Source: Clostridiales bacterium
GTDB taxonomy: Bacteria > Bacillota > Clostridia > Christensenellales > Aristaeellaceae
DNA length: 33,606 bases
Assembly (NCBI GenBank): GCA_012520375.1
Contig: JAAYOH010000092.1
Location: forward strand, 1-33,606
Direction of reading: 5' to 3'
Part shown: positions 32,279-33,606 of the stretch, piece after piece
Layout of the letters: every line of letters begins with the position of its first letter
Position numbering within the stretch: position 1 is the first letter of the stretch
Translations under genes and position numbers: made by a program
Notes under the pieces: generated by a model
Told to the model about the DNA's origin: nothing
The model's database searches: none
What the model saw: only the letters and a program-made list of their open reading frames with translations

Positions 32279-33606
32279 ATGAAAAAACAGCTTCCGGCAT
32301 GGTTGGCGCTGTGCATCATCTCGCTTGTCGCGGGCTTGCTGCTGGCGTTGACCAATCACCTGACGGTGGATCGCATCGCCGAGCAGGGGGCAGCCAAGGC
32401 CAACGCGGCGCGGCAAAGCGTCATGCAGGGGGCGGAGAGTTTCACCCTGCTGGAGTTGAACCCGGAATGGCTGAAGGATTGCGGAGTGGATGACTGTTAT
32501 GAGTGCCGGGACGGGGAAGGCGCGCTCACCGGCTATACCAGCCAGATCACGGTGAAGGGATACGGCGGGGCGATCGAAGTGGTCACCGGCATGGACACCG
32601 CTGGCGCCATCACCGGCATCGACGTGGGCGGTTCCGGCTTTGCCGAGACGGCGGGGCTGGGGGCCAAGGTCAAGGATGCCGCCTTTACCGGACAATTTGC
32701 GGGCAAGGCCGTCCCCTTGGCGCTGAAAGAGGACATCGACAGCATCACCGGCGCTTCCATTTCTTCCGGCGCCGTGGTGGGGGGTGTGAACAAGGCTGCC
32801 ACCTACATGATGTACCAGGCGGGGCTCGCCCAGCCAGAGGAGAACCCCCTGGAGGGCGCCTTTGAAGTGCGCACCGCCGAAGCCCAGGGTTTTGCGGGGC
32901 CCGTATTCCTGCAGGTGGGCGTGGATGAGAGCGGCGCCATTACCGGGATCAAGGCCGGGGACGAGCGCTTTGCCGAAACCAGCGGCCTGGGCGACCGGGT
33001 GAAGGAGAAGGTCTTCCGGGATCAGTTCCTGGGAAAGAGCGGCCCCTTGAGCTACGGGGAGGATATCGAAGCCATTGCCGGCGCGACCGTCACCTCCGAC
33101 GCCTTCATGGCTGCCTTGAACGAGGCTTTGGGGACTGCGGCGGAGGAGCCTGCAGTGGAGCCTGAGGAAGCTGTGGAAGAAGTTGCAGAAGAGACCGCAG
33201 AGGAGCCTGCGGCGGAGCCCGTTGAGGAAGTTGCGGAAGCATCTGATGCCGAATCCTTAAGCGCCTCCGGCCAAGGCTTTGGCGGGCCCGTGGAGGTCAC
33301 CATCACATTGAACGCGGACGGCACCATCGCTTCCCTTGAAGTCGGGGGCGAAGGGTTTGCCGAGACGCCGGGGCTGGGCACCAACGTCCAGGAGCCCGCC
33401 TTTACGGACCAGTTCATCGGGAAGAAGGGCCCCTTCGCCTTCGGCGAGGGCGTGGAAGCCGTGGCCGGGGCCACCGTGACCTCGAACGCGGCCCTTGACG
33501 CCCTGAACAGCCTGTTCGCCGCGGAAGAAGCTGCGGACATTGCGGCGGAACCCGTTGAGGAAGTTGCGGAAGAAGCGGCCGGGGGGCCGGAGGAAGCTAC
33601 AGAAGC
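32279..33606 (+). CDS. Multi-domain FMN-binding (RnfG/NqrC-like) membrane protein, cut by window edge
   Basis: The frame is open from ATG 32279 to the window end, giving 442 residues so far. One N-terminal helix (about 7-26) anchors it; the rest should be outside the membrane. Three FMN-binding domains follow at about 92-182, 203-285 and 331-413. Each has the pattern GFAET-GLG (or ERFAETSGLG) and ends in the flavin-attachment motif: TGAS at 157-160, AGAT at 267-270 and AGAT at 396-399, with S160, T270 and T399 as likely acceptors. Linkers of Glu, Ala, Pro and Val (about 286-326 and 414 on) join them, and the second linker suggests that further domains follow. GGAGGGGGAAGG precedes the start. 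With apbE upstream, an electron-carrying flavoprotein is very likely. Confidence 0.88.
   Translation, partial: MKKQLPAWLALCIISLVAGLLLALTNHLTVDRIAEQGAAKANAARQSVMQGAESFTLLELNPEWLKDCGVDDCYECRDGEGALTGYTSQITVKGYGGAIEVVTGMDTAGAITGIDVGGSGFAETAGLGAKVKDAAFTGQFAGKAVPLALKEDIDSITGASISSGAVVGGVNKAATYMMYQAGLAQPEENPLEGAFEVRTAEAQGFAGPVFLQVGVDESGAITGIKAGDERFAETSGLGDRVKEKVFRDQFLGKSGPLSYGEDIEAIAGATVTSDAFMAALNEALGTAAEEPAVEPEEAVEEVAEETAEEPAAEPVEEVAEASDAESLSASGQGFGGPVEVTITLNADGTIASLEVGGEGFAETPGLGTNVQEPAFTDQFIGKKGPFAFGEGVEAVAGATVTSNAALDALNSLFAAEEAADIAAEPVEEVAEEAAGGPEEATE
33218..33572 (+). repeat. Repeated linker segment in the multi-FMN gene
   Basis: A 22-base segment encoding PVEEVAE (core GTTGAGGAAGTTGCGG) occurs identically at 33218-33239 and 33551-33572, in the linkers after FMN domains 2 and 3. 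The 333-bp distance (111 codons) is about one domain plus linker, which suggests growth by tandem duplication. Confidence 0.75.

Overview
The window reads as the chromosome of an anaerobic, GC-rich member of the Bacillota (Clostridia-like). This is inferred from gene content: rhodanese-less ThiI beside its own cysteine desulfurase, a hisS-aspS pair, Hsp33, a DUF6106-like membrane protein, a YesL/DUF624 protein, and AGGAGG-type ribosome binding sites throughout. No 16S rRNA or tRNA gene was seen, so placement below class is not supported. Base composition is a mosaic: about 1-3100 is clearly AT-rich, 3100-9000 and 22140-23900 are intermediate, and the rest is strongly GC-rich with many open antisense shadows.

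Region by region. (1) 1-2834: the C-terminal end of a type I restriction HsdR subunit, then a PHP-domain/AAA-type ATPase and a small partner gene that overlaps it; this looks like a defence module attached to an hsd locus. (2) 3097-3591: a hypoxanthine/uracil-type DNA glycosylase. (3) 3939-9012: an export cassette (TetR regulator, MFS exporter, FtsX-type permease, ABC ATPase). Near-identical 17-bp palindromes in front of tetR and the MFS gene are the probable operators. (4) 9208-9897: an aspartate/glutamate racemase. (5) Minus strand 13620-9980: a tightly overlapping operon of DUF6106-like protein, cysteine desulfurase, ThiI and inositol monophosphatase. (6) Plus strand 13913-18363: YesL-like membrane protein, methyltransferase, Hsp33, HEAT-like protein, zinc-ribbon/TPR membrane protein. 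(7) Minus 19120-18440: AlkD-type repair protein with its own promoter and two direct repeats upstream.

(8) 19276-22140: L-fucose isomerase divergent from an AraC-family regulator, with facing promoters that overlap a small inverted repeat. (9) 22141-23897: a lower-GC insert with a gene remnant, an SDR enzyme whose catalytic Tyr is Phe, and an unknown Cys/His-rich protein. (10) Minus 27162-23965: hisS-aspS behind a perfect consensus promoter and a structured leader. (11) Minus 31154-27217: a ribose-type sugar ABC importer (binding protein, double ATPase, permease with an unusual N-terminal extension). (12) Plus 31203-33606: an ApbE flavin transferase followed by a protein with at least three FMN-binding domains, running off the window.

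The points most worth a second look are the PHP-ATPase pair beside hsdR, the ApbE plus multi-flavin protein pair, the shared TetR operator, and the hisS leader.
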